Below are positions 1 through 5,528 of a DNA stretch of 15,418 nt, piece after piece. The DNA is from Desulfurococcales archaeon (GTDB lineage Archaea; Thermoproteota; Thermoprotei_A; Sulfolobales; Acidilobaceae). The notes under the pieces were generated by a model. It saw only the letters and a program-made list of their open reading frames with translations, did not search any database and was not told where the DNA came from. The stretch lies in NCBI GenBank assembly GCA_027012045.1, contig JALUZI010000265.1:1-15418 (forward strand), read 5' to 3'. Within the stretch, counting starts at the first letter, position 1. Every line of letters starts with the position of its first letter. The translations under genes were made by a program, and so were the position numbers.

Positions 1-49
1 TTCATTTGGAGTGGAAAAGCACTATATAATAGATTGCATGTTCTTAGAA

Positions 50-113
50 GGGCTCTGAGTTCGTGGTCCGTTCCTCATATGACGGTCAGACTGGCTAGGA
101 TTCATCATAGCCC
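50..113 (-). ncRNA. Box C/D guide RNA candidate 1
   Basis: Read on the minus strand, a 5-bp terminal stem (GGGCT at 113-109 with AGCCC at 54-50) encloses box C ATGATGA (108-102, perfect), a 12-nt guide (101-90), box D' CTGA (89-86, perfect), a 7-nt spacer, box C' ATGAGGA (78-72, one mismatch) and a second 12-nt guide (71-60) before a variant box D, CTCA (59-56). An alternative D box, CAGA at 57-54, would follow a 14-nt guide. Two guides of exactly 12 nt are typical of archaeal 2'-O-methylation guide RNAs, which work with L7Ae, Nop5 and fibrillarin. An A/T-rich TATA-like stretch lies about 35 bp upstream (153-143). Predicted target segments are ACTGGCTAGGAT for D' and TTCGTGGTCCGT for D; I could not place either in rRNA or tRNA from memory. 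The imperfect D box is the main weakness. Confidence 0.55.
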
Positions 114-142
114 GTTATAATGGGGGATCTATTAACGATAGT

Positions 143-153
143 ATTATTTTTAT
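143..153 (-). promoter_or_regulatory. TATA-like element for guide RNA 1
   Basis: On the minus strand this reads as an A/T run containing AAAAATAATA. A start about 25 bp downstream would fall near 118-123, just before the terminal stem of the guide RNA. There is no upstream GC-rich BRE that I can call with confidence. It could also be plain A/T-rich spacer downstream of the DUF59 gene. Confidence 0.3.
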
Positions 154-219
154 TGCTCTAACAATTCCTAGAACATAATTTGGTTGTTCTGTAATGAAAT
201 AAATATTAGATCAGTTTAT

Positions 220-612
220 TTATGTTGCAGACTGTTGTTCCATGCGTTTCTTCCATTCTTCTACCACGTCATATCCGTACATGGCTTTCAGGAGTTCCCT
301 TCCCTCAGGTGTGACTCTATCAGGAGACCACGGCGGGTCCCAGGTTATCTCGATCTCAACGTTCTTATCCCTCAGCTCGGGAATATTGTCTTTGAGTGCT
401 TCCTCTACATAGTGGACTATTAAACCAGATACAGGGCATCCGATGGCGGTCATAGTCATTAATATATGCACGTTTCCCTCGTCGTCTATGTCAATATCAT
501 ATATCAAGCCTAGATTCCATACGTCAACGGGGATTTCGGGGTCGTATACCTCTTTAAGCACTTCAATGATTCTTCTTTTCAGGTCTTCCTTCTGTTCTTT
601 CGTCAGTGCCAT
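220..612 (-). CDS. MIP18/DUF59 family iron-sulfur cluster assembly protein
   Basis: A 130-residue protein of the MIP18/SufT/PaaD (DUF59) family, cytosolic proteins that help deliver Fe-S clusters to target enzymes. Numbering from the chosen start, the family core DPEIPVDVWNLGLIYD is at about 24-39. The segment TAIGCPVSG carries the conserved cysteine at about 59. The C-terminal WDPPWSPDRVTPEG at about 91-104 is also characteristic. The start chosen is ATG at 612, because GGTG at 622-619 lies 6 nt ahead as a Shine-Dalgarno site; a GTG three codons earlier (621) overlaps that site and is less likely. A TATA box (TTATAAAC at 655-648 on the minus strand) gives a short leader. It is downstream of cinA and a small membrane protein on the same strand but seems to have its own promoter. 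Family assignment is strong; the specific client proteins are unknown. Confidence 0.93.
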   Translation of the reverse strand: MALTKEQKEDLKRRIIEVLKEVYDPEIPVDVWNLGLIYDIDIDDEGNVHILMTMTAIGCPVSGLIVHYVEEALKDNIPELRDKNVEIEITWDPPWSPDRVTPEGRELLKAMYGYDVVEEWKKRMEQQSAT

Positions 613-647
613 CCACTTCACCTTCTTCAGAAAAATAAACTCGGGAT

Positions 648-658
648 AGTTTATAATT
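648..658 (-). promoter_or_regulatory. TATA box of the DUF59 gene
   Basis: The minus-strand sequence AATTATAAAC is centred about 40 bp before the ATG at 612. Initiation about 25 bp downstream would fall near 626, leaving a short leader that still contains the GGTG Shine-Dalgarno site. It overlaps the stop codon of the small membrane protein upstream. Confidence 0.45.
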
Positions 659-812
659 ATTTGATATTACCTCTCTTAAACTTCCTGAGAACCAGGTAGA
701 ACGATATTAAAGGAGATGCTGTAACTATCGCTAAGCCTAATATAACAATGGGGTTCACCGTCCCCCCACCTAGATAGTATCCTAGAAATGAAAAAAGTAA
801 ACCGATAACCAC
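657..812 (-). CDS. Small two-helix membrane protein, unknown function
   Basis: A 51-residue reading frame from GTG (812-810) to TAA (659-657), between cinA and the DUF59 gene on the same strand. The protein has two hydrophobic segments: VVIGLLFSFLGYYLG at the N-terminus and NPIVILGLAIVTASP running on to about residue 42, joined by a GGGT loop. It ends in a basic tail (RKFKRGN). That is a clear membrane-protein pattern unlikely to arise by chance in an A/T-rich spacer. The start is doubtful. The same frame stays open upstream to overlap the end of cinA, and the residues there (SKAEELFRAQFLTTVK) look like a normal amphipathic N-terminus, yet I see no ATG, GTG or TTG in that part. The true product may be about 67 residues, made from an unusual start or after a frameshift. 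I do not recognise the family. Confidence 0.55.
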   Translation of the reverse strand: MVIGLLFSFLGYYLGGGTVNPIVILGLAIVTASPLISFYLVLRKFKRGNIK

Positions 813-840
813 AATTTTGACCGTAGTTAGGAATTGCGCT

Positions 841-1644
841 CTAAAGAGTTCTTCCGCTTTCGACTATAATCCCCCCGAGCCTCCTCGCCTCTTCTATTAT
901 CTCATCTATGATCTTCTTAGCCTTCTCCTCTGCTTCATCCCCGGATTTATTGCTTGACACGAATACCCTTATATCTAGAACAGGGTTACTGGTTTCATGG
1001 CCTTTTGGATGAGACTTGATGTAGACATCTCTATGCTTTCTCGATAGCTCATTAATGAATGGAGCTAGGCCGGACTCGGGGACTCCCTTGACTATAACGT
1101 TGTACTCTACTATGAATGTATGTGGAGCATATTTCTTCCTCAGATATTCTTCAACATGTTTCTCAAAAATCGCTTTCATCTCTGCTGGAACTCCAGGAAG
1201 AACTATTATCGTCTTGCCATCGACCTCGACCATATATGCAGGAGCTGCACCGACGGGATTCTCTATGACTCGAGCCCCCTCAGGTACATAAGCCATCTTA
1301 ATCCTTTCAGGTGTAAGTTCCATGTTTTTTGTCTTATAGAACTGTTCAACCATACTTAATGCCTTCTCGTCCAGTACAAGCTTTTTGTCCAAGGTATATG
1401 CGACTGCGTCACTAGTCATGTCGTCATAAGTAGGTCCCAGTCCTCCTGTAGTAACGACCACGTCGGCCTTCTCCAGTGCTCTTTTCAGTTCTTCACTAAT
1501 ATCTTTCTTATCGTCCGGTACGACGATGATACGTCTAACGTCGAACCCCAGGAAAACCAGTTTCTTAGCCAGCCACGAGGCATTAGTATTAACTATTCTA
1601 CCTATAAGAAGCTCGTTTCCTATCGTCAGAATCCACGCCCTCAA
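841..1644 (-). CDS. CinA N-terminal/MoaB-like molybdopterin-binding-fold protein
   Basis: A 267-residue protein made only of the MoCF/MoaB-like domain that forms the N-terminal half of bacterial CinA (COG1058). Visible motifs are TIGNELLIGRIVNTNA (about 7-22), TTGGLGPTYDD (about 65-75), NPVGAAPAY (about 128-136) and LPGVPAEM (about 149-156). The C-terminal nicotinamide-nucleotide amidase domain of bacterial CinA is absent, which is normal for archaea. In bacteria this domain has been linked to nucleotide pyrophosphatase activity; the archaeal role is not certain. The start is TTG at 1644, supported by GGTGA about 6 nt upstream; the ATG just before it is out of frame. The stop abuts the small membrane protein frame, and the gene lies 160 bp downstream of glyA. 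The family is secure, the reaction is not. Confidence 0.88.
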   Translation of the reverse strand: MRAWILTIGNELLIGRIVNTNASWLAKKLVFLGFDVRRIIVVPDDKKDISEELKRALEKADVVVTTGGLGPTYDDMTSDAVAYTLDKKLVLDEKALSMVEQFYKTKNMELTPERIKMAYVPEGARVIENPVGAAPAYMVEVDGKTIIVLPGVPAEMKAIFEKHVEEYLRKKYAPHTFIVEYNVIVKGVPESGLAPFINELSRKHRDVYIKSHPKGHETSNPVLDIRVFVSSNKSGDEAEEKAKKIIDEIIEEARRLGGIIVESGRTL

Positions 1645-1730
1645 TCAGGGTCACCATGGAAAAGTTTGGATACAACGTAAATAATACATGATTCCTCGGC
1701 ATTTTGGTTGAAAACAAGGTATGGTAGTTC

Positions 1731-1781
1731 CGGTCCTCATCCCACGGGCCTTGAGGCCCAGTCAGACCAGTCGGCGCGCGT
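1731..1781 (-). ncRNA. GC-rich kink-turn-like hairpin between glyA and cinA
   Basis: On the minus strand CTGGTC ... GACCGG form an outer 6-bp stem, with one G-T pair, around an inner perfect hairpin GGGCC-TCAA-GGCCC. The internal loop has CTGA (1765-1762) on one side and ATGAGGA (1740-1734) on the other, the same box pair seen as D' and C' in the guide RNA candidates elsewhere in this window. That arrangement could form a kink-turn bound by L7Ae. The block is much richer in G+C than its surroundings, which in A/T-moderate hyperthermophiles often marks structured RNA. I find no box C upstream or box D downstream, so it is not a complete C/D RNA. It may be a glyA 3'-UTR structure. Read on the plus strand, it ends in a TTTT run. 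Strand and function are uncertain. Confidence 0.3.
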
Positions 1782-1804
1782 TTTAATTAATTTCTCATTA
1801 GTGG

Positions 1805-3109
1805 TTATTTAATTAAATCCAGTACTGTATCGTGGAACTCGACTTTACGGTCATCGAACGAGTATTTGATGCTGGTGAAGCCTGCCCTGAATTCTGAGAC
1901 GCGGCTTGCTACCTCCTTGGGGTCTTTCTTGTCAATTAACACTTCCTTGAAGAACCCAGCGATAACCTCCATTTCGTCTTCCTTCATACCGAACCTGGTC
2001 ATTTCCTGTACTCCTATTCTCAGTCCACTGGGATCCTTTATCGCTGTTGGAGGATCGTATGGAAGTAGGTTCTTGTTGACTATGATATTTGCATCTTGAA
2101 GCATTTTTGCTGCCTTATGGCCTCCCCCCTGCTTTCTAACGTCAATAACTACCTGATGGCTGCGGGTGTACCCAAGATGTTCTCCTAGGACTTTGAATCC
2201 CGCTTCAGCTAATGCTTCAGCTAGTCTTCTAGCGTTTCTAACTACTTGGTTGGCGTATGCCTCGCCGAAAGACTCCATTTCCATAGCTGTGACTAATAGA
2301 GCTGGTATGTGGTGTAGGTGATGGTTGCTCAGGAAGTACGGGAATATTGTTTTGTATATGGCCTTGAATAATTCTTCGTCTTCTCTTACTCCATAGAAGC
2401 CACCTTGGGGTCCTGGGAATGTTTTGTGTGTTGATGCAGTGATAATGTCAGCCCCGTGGTCTAGGGGGTTCCTCCATGCTCCTCCAACTATAAGTCCAAG
2501 AACATGGGCTGCATCGTAGACTATTCTTGATCCAACGCTCTTTGCTGCATCTGCAAGTTCTCTTACTGGGTGAGGGAACAGGTATACGCTCCCGCCCATC
2601 ACTATGAACTTTGGTTTAACTTCCTCAATCATCTTAATGGCTTTGTCGACGTCAACGTTCATTGACTCACTGTCATAGGGCATCTCAACTTGCTCGATCC
2701 CTAGTGCACCTAGCGTGCCGTATTTAGTGTGGCTTACATGTGCTCCTGCCTGAACGGGAGCTATCAAAGCCTTATCCCCTACGTCTCCTAGGATTCTGAA
2801 TATGCCGGCATTCGATATTGTGCCGCTTGTCGGCCTTACATCGGCGTGTTTTGCATGTACTAGTTTAGCCATTAACTCGTTGGCCCATGGTTCAAGTATG
2901 TCTATGTATTTCGTGCCTTCATAGTATCTCTTTCCAGGTTTACCTTCAGCGTATCTGTGTTCGAAGTCTGATATGTAGGCCAGCCATGCTGTTCTACTCA
3001 TAACGTTCTCGCTGGCTATTAAGTTTACAGTATATCTAAGCCTCCACTTGTTATGGTTCGATATTAGGTTGAACAATTCATCTAGGCTGAATGAAGTCAT
3101 GGCCATCAT
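1805..3109 (-). CDS. glyA: Serine hydroxymethyltransferase
   Basis: A 434-residue PLP enzyme that interconverts serine and glycine with transfer of a one-carbon unit to a pterin carrier (a tetrahydromethanopterin-like or other modified folate in archaea). Evidence: the N-terminal LIASENVMS segment (about 30-38), HRYAEGKPGKRYYEG (about 51-65), YDAAHVLGLI with the PLP-pyridine aspartate (about 198-207), and ITASTHKTFPGPQGG with the PLP lysine at about 229. The length is typical. Three in-frame ATGs lie at 3109, 3106 and 3100 and no good Shine-Dalgarno site precedes them; I use the first. A TATA-like TTTATTTAAGG (3162-3151) sits about 48 bp upstream. The neighbour on the left is cinA after a structured 160-bp gap, and the gene to the right is divergent. 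Identity is very secure. Confidence 0.97.
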   Translation of the reverse strand: MMAMTSFSLDELFNLISNHNKWRLRYTVNLIASENVMSRTAWLAYISDFEHRYAEGKPGKRYYEGTKYIDILEPWANELMAKLVHAKHADVRPTSGTISNAGIFRILGDVGDKALIAPVQAGAHVSHTKYGTLGALGIEQVEMPYDSESMNVDVDKAIKMIEEVKPKFIVMGGSVYLFPHPVRELADAAKSVGSRIVYDAAHVLGLIVGGAWRNPLDHGADIITASTHKTFPGPQGGFYGVREDEELFKAIYKTIFPYFLSNHHLHHIPALLVTAMEMESFGEAYANQVVRNARRLAEALAEAGFKVLGEHLGYTRSHQVVIDVRKQGGGHKAAKMLQDANIIVNKNLLPYDPPTAIKDPSGLRIGVQEMTRFGMKEDEMEVIAGFFKEVLIDKKDPKEVASRVSEFRAGFTSIKYSFDDRKVEFHDTVLDLIK

Positions 3110-3150
3110 CCCGGTGTTTGTCTGTCAGGATAAGATTTTACTGGTTGAAG

Positions 3151-3162
3151 CCTTAAATAAAA
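3151..3162 (-). promoter_or_regulatory. glyA: Probable glyA TATA box
   Basis: Minus-strand TTTTATTTAAGG lies in the 258-bp divergent gap between glyA and the 127-aa gene. Initiation about 25 bp downstream (near 3130) would give a leader of about 20 nt. The rest of the gap (3163-3329) is A/T-rich and I see no gene in it beyond an unconvincing 19-codon frame. Confidence 0.4.
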
Positions 3163-3367
3163 CGCTGGATTGTTTTCTAGTTGATACTTGTATCGCGTGT
3201 TTTCCATGGATTTTTTCCATTATGTGGATTCAATAAGTTGGTTAAAAATCTTAATCAAACCCCGGTATTGAGGGCCTAATGGTTATAGACTATGGGGCTT
3301 TCAACTTATACATTGAAGATTATTTCAAGTTTTTATAGGATCAGTTTCGGTGAGGGGGGTCTAGTAG

Positions 3368-3751
3368 TTGAGTGAACTGACAATAACAATCCATAGTCCA
3401 TCAACGATAGGAGGGTTAACGGGACTATATGAAGAAGAATTCATTACGGCCGCAAAAATGGCCGCTGAAACATTGCGTAACATGCATGGGATCGTGGCTT
3501 ACTATTCGATTGAAGCAAATATAGGTGGTTCACTAGTTGACACTTCTGCGAAAATATTGATTAATGGTTATGAAATTTGCGATGAAATAGATTACGAGAA
3601 CAGGTTCAGGAACCCACATTTACTGGCGGGATATCTGGTTGAAGAGGCTTTAAGATTGTTTGGTAAGAAGAAGGAGTATTCTCCCGCAATGCTCATAGGG
3701 TCAACAAACAATACAATACTGTCAACAGCGGTGGAAACAGGATCCCTCTAA
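3368..3751 (+). CDS. Conserved-looking 127-aa protein, unknown
   Basis: I do not recognise this protein. It has 127 residues, with no signal peptide, no obvious membrane segment and a single cysteine (in GYEICDEID). It begins MSELTITIHSPSTIGGLTGLYEEEF and has an amphipathic stretch at about 26-45 and another near the C-terminus before GKKKEYSPAML. It looks like a soluble alpha/beta protein. The start is TTG at 3368, preceded by a very purine-rich GGTGAGGGGGGT block (3349-3360) that fits a strong Shine-Dalgarno site with a 7-nt spacer. A TATA-like TTTTTATAGG at 3330-3339 is close upstream. It converges on the zinc-finger gene, with only 5 bp between the two stop codons. Codon use resembles its neighbours, so I see no sign of transfer. 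Confidence 0.7.
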   Translation: MSELTITIHSPSTIGGLTGLYEEEFITAAKMAAETLRNMHGIVAYYSIEANIGGSLVDTSAKILINGYEICDEIDYENRFRNPHLLAGYLVEEALRLFGKKKEYSPAMLIGSTNNTILSTAVETGSL

Positions 3752-3756
3752 TCCTG

Positions 3757-3996
3757 CTAGTGGAATCTCCTAGGCTGTTTCCTCCTCCTATTTAGCAAGT
3801 CCTTTGCATGCGCTACAAGATGGAAGAATAAGTCTCGTTCACTTGTAAAACTGGGCTTATGGATATCCGTTCCACAAATAGGGCAGGCATATACTACGGG
3901 GTTATCTTTGATGAATGTCTTAATGATACTACCTTTATATTCTACGATAACCTCCTCCCATTTGGCCTCTCTTAGCAAACGGTCTCTACTGCTCAA
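3757..3996 (-). CDS. Small C2H2-type zinc-finger protein
   Basis: A 79-residue basic protein with one C2H2-like zinc site: CPIC at 38-41, then His 59 and His 63 in FFHLVAHAK, i.e. C-x2-C-x17-H-x3-H. The spacer is longer than in a classical TFIIIA finger (x12), so it is an archaeal variant. The N-terminal 35 residues (charged helix, then beta-like VIVEYKGSIIKTFI) precede the finger. The C-terminus is strongly basic (LLNRRRKQPRRFH), which suggests nucleic-acid binding. Start: TTG at 3996, with AAGGGT upstream. It is divergent from the 404-aa gene and convergent with the 127-aa gene. The motif is seen directly; the DNA or RNA target is unknown. A small archaeal transcription factor is one reasonable guess. 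Confidence 0.75.
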   Translation of the reverse strand: MSSRDRLLREAKWEEVIVEYKGSIIKTFIKDNPVVYACPICGTDIHKPSFTSERDLFFHLVAHAKDLLNRRRKQPRRFH

Positions 3997-4026
3997 TGTT
4001 GCAGACCCTTATGGTGTAATTGGTTC

Positions 4027-4038
4027 TAAACAATAAAT
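4027..4038 (+). promoter_or_regulatory. TATA box for the leaderless 404-aa gene
   Basis: The sequence AAACAATAAATA is centred about 26 bp before the TTG at 4060. That is the spacing expected when transcription begins at or within a base or two of the start codon, so the mRNA is probably leaderless. The 63-bp divergent gap leaves little room for other control sites. Confidence 0.45.
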
Positions 4039-4059
4039 AGCTTGACAGGAAACCTTTAA

Positions 4060-5274
4060 TTGACTGGATATATTGATGCAGTAGCTGTCGCGGGATTGGT
4101 TAAAATGGCTAGCAATGGTGTAGCATTTAAGAAGGAGCTAACGGATACTCTCTGTAACCTACTTAAAAGGATAGGTTTCGAAGTCGAGAGAGATGCTCCT
4201 GTAGAGGGTAAGTCTGGAATAACCTATAACTTTGACTTAATTGCCAGGTTCTTCTGCAAGATTTTCACTATAAATATAGGTGTGCTAGTCAAAACAGGTG
4301 AAACGCTGACTGTCGATGATATAATAAAAATACATGGCATCCATGAGGATACAGGGTTAGATAAAATCGTAGTTGTCACAGACAAGTCAGTTAGTCCCCA
4401 AGTAAAGAGCTTGTCCTCATATTATAGTATAGGACTCGTTGATGTCGAGAAACTCTCAAATGTAGGAGCGGCTTTCAACATAACACAAATGAAGGTTCTC
4501 AGATACTACTATGTTAAGCCAAAAATAAGCATAGATGAAGCCGCGAAAAGGGCTAAGTGCGATAAAGGACTTTTCGGCTCATGTAAAGGGAAACATGTTG
4601 CAACAATCCTTGGATACCTGCCTATTTACGAGTACAAGGTATCCCTCGAATCCCCTCACAAGGGAGAAACTCAAATCGAGTTCCGTGAAACGGAACTGGA
4701 TTTCGAGTCAATAAGAGGATCCATGGTATCAATCGATGAAGAGGGAACAATAAGAATAGAAAACCTCCTCGTTAACATTGGAGATATACCGTTTGAAGTA
4801 GTCGAGGTTGCTAGGTATATCGCTGAACACGGCCCCCTAACCAAAGAAGAGCTCTCCGAGATAGTTTCTATCGATGATAGGAAGCTCGAGCGAATAATTC
4901 TTGTTCTAATGGATAAAATGATAATAGACGTTTATGGTGACACCTATGCGATTAAACCGCTATCAGTACCAAAGAAGTACAGGAGTGTGTCTCATGCATA
5001 TAGCCTAGAAAGGGGCACTCCTCACGAGGGAGAGATGCTTCACCCATACGTGTCACCCGAAAAACTAGAGTACTTATTAGAGGCATTTGGAACGGTACAC
5101 GGAATAAAACTGGTCTACTACCCGGTCTATATCAATATCTATGAGAAGAGTGAGGGGATCTATAGAGTAAAACTGGTTGATGGGAACACGGGTAAACGTC
5201 TAGACGACTTTGAAGAGCTTCTAGAGCACACAGATGATATACGTAGGATAATATCGAAGATAGGGGCGTTGTAG
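4060..5274 (+). CDS. 404-aa protein: degenerate nuclease-like N-terminus plus winged helix
   Basis: I do not recognise the full-length family. Residues about 20-130 (AFKKELTDTLCNLLKRIGFEVERD, then YNFDLIARF with Asp 59, then INIGVLVKTG with Lys 78, then KIVVVTDKSVSPQVKSL) follow the helix and strand order of PD-(D/E)XK nuclease-like domains. However, the acidic residue expected two positions before the lysine is Leu, so the site looks inactive. A winged helix is visible at about 243-300 (FEVVEVARYIAEHGPLTKEELSEIV ... DVYGDTYAIKP). The segment KCDKGLFGSCKGKHVATILGYLP (about 166-188) contains two cysteines. The C-terminus has VYYPVYINIYEK ... VDGNTGKR, a beta-rich module. The start is TTG at 4060, chosen because the TATA box is about 26 bp upstream; ATG 4105 is the alternative. 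The protein could be a DNA-binding regulator built on a dead nuclease fold. That is inference. Confidence 0.7.
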   Translation: MTGYIDAVAVAGLVKMASNGVAFKKELTDTLCNLLKRIGFEVERDAPVEGKSGITYNFDLIARFFCKIFTINIGVLVKTGETLTVDDIIKIHGIHEDTGLDKIVVVTDKSVSPQVKSLSSYYSIGLVDVEKLSNVGAAFNITQMKVLRYYYVKPKISIDEAAKRAKCDKGLFGSCKGKHVATILGYLPIYEYKVSLESPHKGETQIEFRETELDFESIRGSMVSIDEEGTIRIENLLVNIGDIPFEVVEVARYIAEHGPLTKEELSEIVSIDDRKLERIILVLMDKMIIDVYGDTYAIKPLSVPKKYRSVSHAYSLERGTPHEGEMLHPYVSPEKLEYLLEAFGTVHGIKLVYYPVYINIYEKSEGIYRVKLVDGNTGKRLDDFEELLEHTDDIRRIISKIGAL

Positions 5275-5286
5275 CCGGAATTTGAA

Positions 5287-5356
5287 TCCGGGTCTGTTCC
5301 GGCCCGGTTATCCTCATCTTTTACATTTCAGGGGCTAGGGGGACATCATCCCCGGA
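5287..5356 (-). ncRNA. Box C/D guide RNA candidate 2 (16S rRNA target)
   Basis: On the minus strand a 6-bp terminal stem (TCCGGG 5356-5351 with CCCGGA 5292-5287) encloses these boxes: C ATGATGT (5349-5343, one mismatch), an 11-nt guide CCCCCTAGCCC (5342-5332), D' CTGA (5331-5328), a 10-nt spacer, C' ATGAGGA (5317-5311), a 14-nt second guide and a variant D, CAGA (5296-5293). The first guide is the exact complement of GGGCTAGGGGG, which I recall from crenarchaeal 16S rRNA just after GATACTGG (the helix 22 region). By the D-plus-five rule the methylated base would be the U of GGGCU, near E. coli position 662. A TATA-like TATACTAG lies about 20 bp upstream. Weak points: imperfect C and D boxes, a competing GGGGA/TCCCC hairpin around box C, and a self-complementary second guide. 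Confidence 0.55.
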
Positions 5357-5361
5357 AGATT

Positions 5362-5376
5362 CTAGTTAATAACTAG
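5362..5376. repeat. 15-bp inverted repeat between two RNA elements
   Basis: CTAGTTA-A-TAACTAG is a perfect 7-bp inverted repeat around one base. It lies exactly between the box C/D candidate (ending 5356) and the nested hairpin (from 5377). It could be a protein-binding site, part of a TATA region serving the minus-strand RNA, or a processing hairpin between two RNAs made from one transcript. It is about 83 bp upstream of the hxlB TATA box, far for an hxlB operator. Confidence 0.35.
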
Positions 5377-5450
5377 TATACCCCGCCTTACCGATCCGCC
5401 GCCATCTTCATCCCCTGTACAGGGTCTCGGCGGACGTGAGACCGGCGGGG
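5377..5450 (-). ncRNA. Nested GC-rich hairpin, possible H/ACA guide RNA
   Basis: Positions 5381-5450 fold as an outer 7-bp stem (CCCCGCC/GGCGGGG), an internal loop of 7 and 9 nt, a second perfect 7-bp stem (TCCGCCG/CGGCGGA), and an apical part containing CCCT-GTAC-AGGG. This is the layout of a one-hairpin archaeal H/ACA guide: lower stem, pseudouridylation pocket, upper stem, kink-turn. The minus strand fits better. There the apical part has AGA opposite GATGA (kink-turn-like), and an ANA box (ATA, 5379-5377) begins 15 nt after the top of the pocket, within the usual 14-16. The pocket strands GGTCTC and CGGTAA are complementary, in the right order, to UUACCG...GAGACC, which I recall from archaeal 16S rRNA. 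In that sequence the middle is all G, so a target U is not shown. The structure is certain, the class tentative. Confidence 0.45.
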
Positions 5451-5458
5451 CAATTAAC

Positions 5459-5468
5459 AATATATAAT
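5459..5468 (+). promoter_or_regulatory. hxlB: hxlB operon TATA box
   Basis: AATATATAAT is a near-ideal archaeal TATA box. Initiation about 25 bp downstream (near 5489) would exclude upstream in-frame codons as starts and leave a leader of about 25-40 nt before the GTG at 5514 or the ATG at 5529. It begins 9 bp after the GC-rich hairpin. Confidence 0.6.
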
Positions 5469-5528
5469 CTGAGGGAAGCTTTAACTTTAACAGCGGATGG
5501 TGTGACTGTTTTGGTGAAATACGTATTT

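Noticed and set aside
1745..1759. GGGCC-TTGA-GGCCC considered as a tRNA anticodon arm.
   Set aside because: The loop is 4 nt, not 7, and no other tRNA arms are present.
3085..3125. CTGA and ATGATGG near the glyA start considered as C/D boxes.
   Set aside because: Spacing does not fit, there is no partner box downstream, and ATGATGG is explained by the two adjacent glyA start codons.
3280..3339. 19-codon ATG frame (MVIDYGAFNLYIEDYFKFL) in the glyA divergent gap.
   Set aside because: Too short, no Shine-Dalgarno site, no recognisable feature, and it overlaps the likely TATA box of the downstream gene.
5276..5292. CCGGA-ATTTGAA-TCCGG, which looks like a tRNA T-arm (7-nt loop, 5-bp stem; minus-strand loop TTCAAAT).
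   Set aside because: No matching acceptor, D or anticodon arms, and the near-invariant G53-C61 pair is A-T. It overlaps the terminal stem of the box C/D candidate and may only be a weak terminator-like hairpin.
5436..5528. N-terminal extension of hxlB to an upstream start.
   Set aside because: It would run through the GC-rich hairpin and the TATA box at 5459-5468, upstream of the predicted transcription start, and adds residues not seen in the family.
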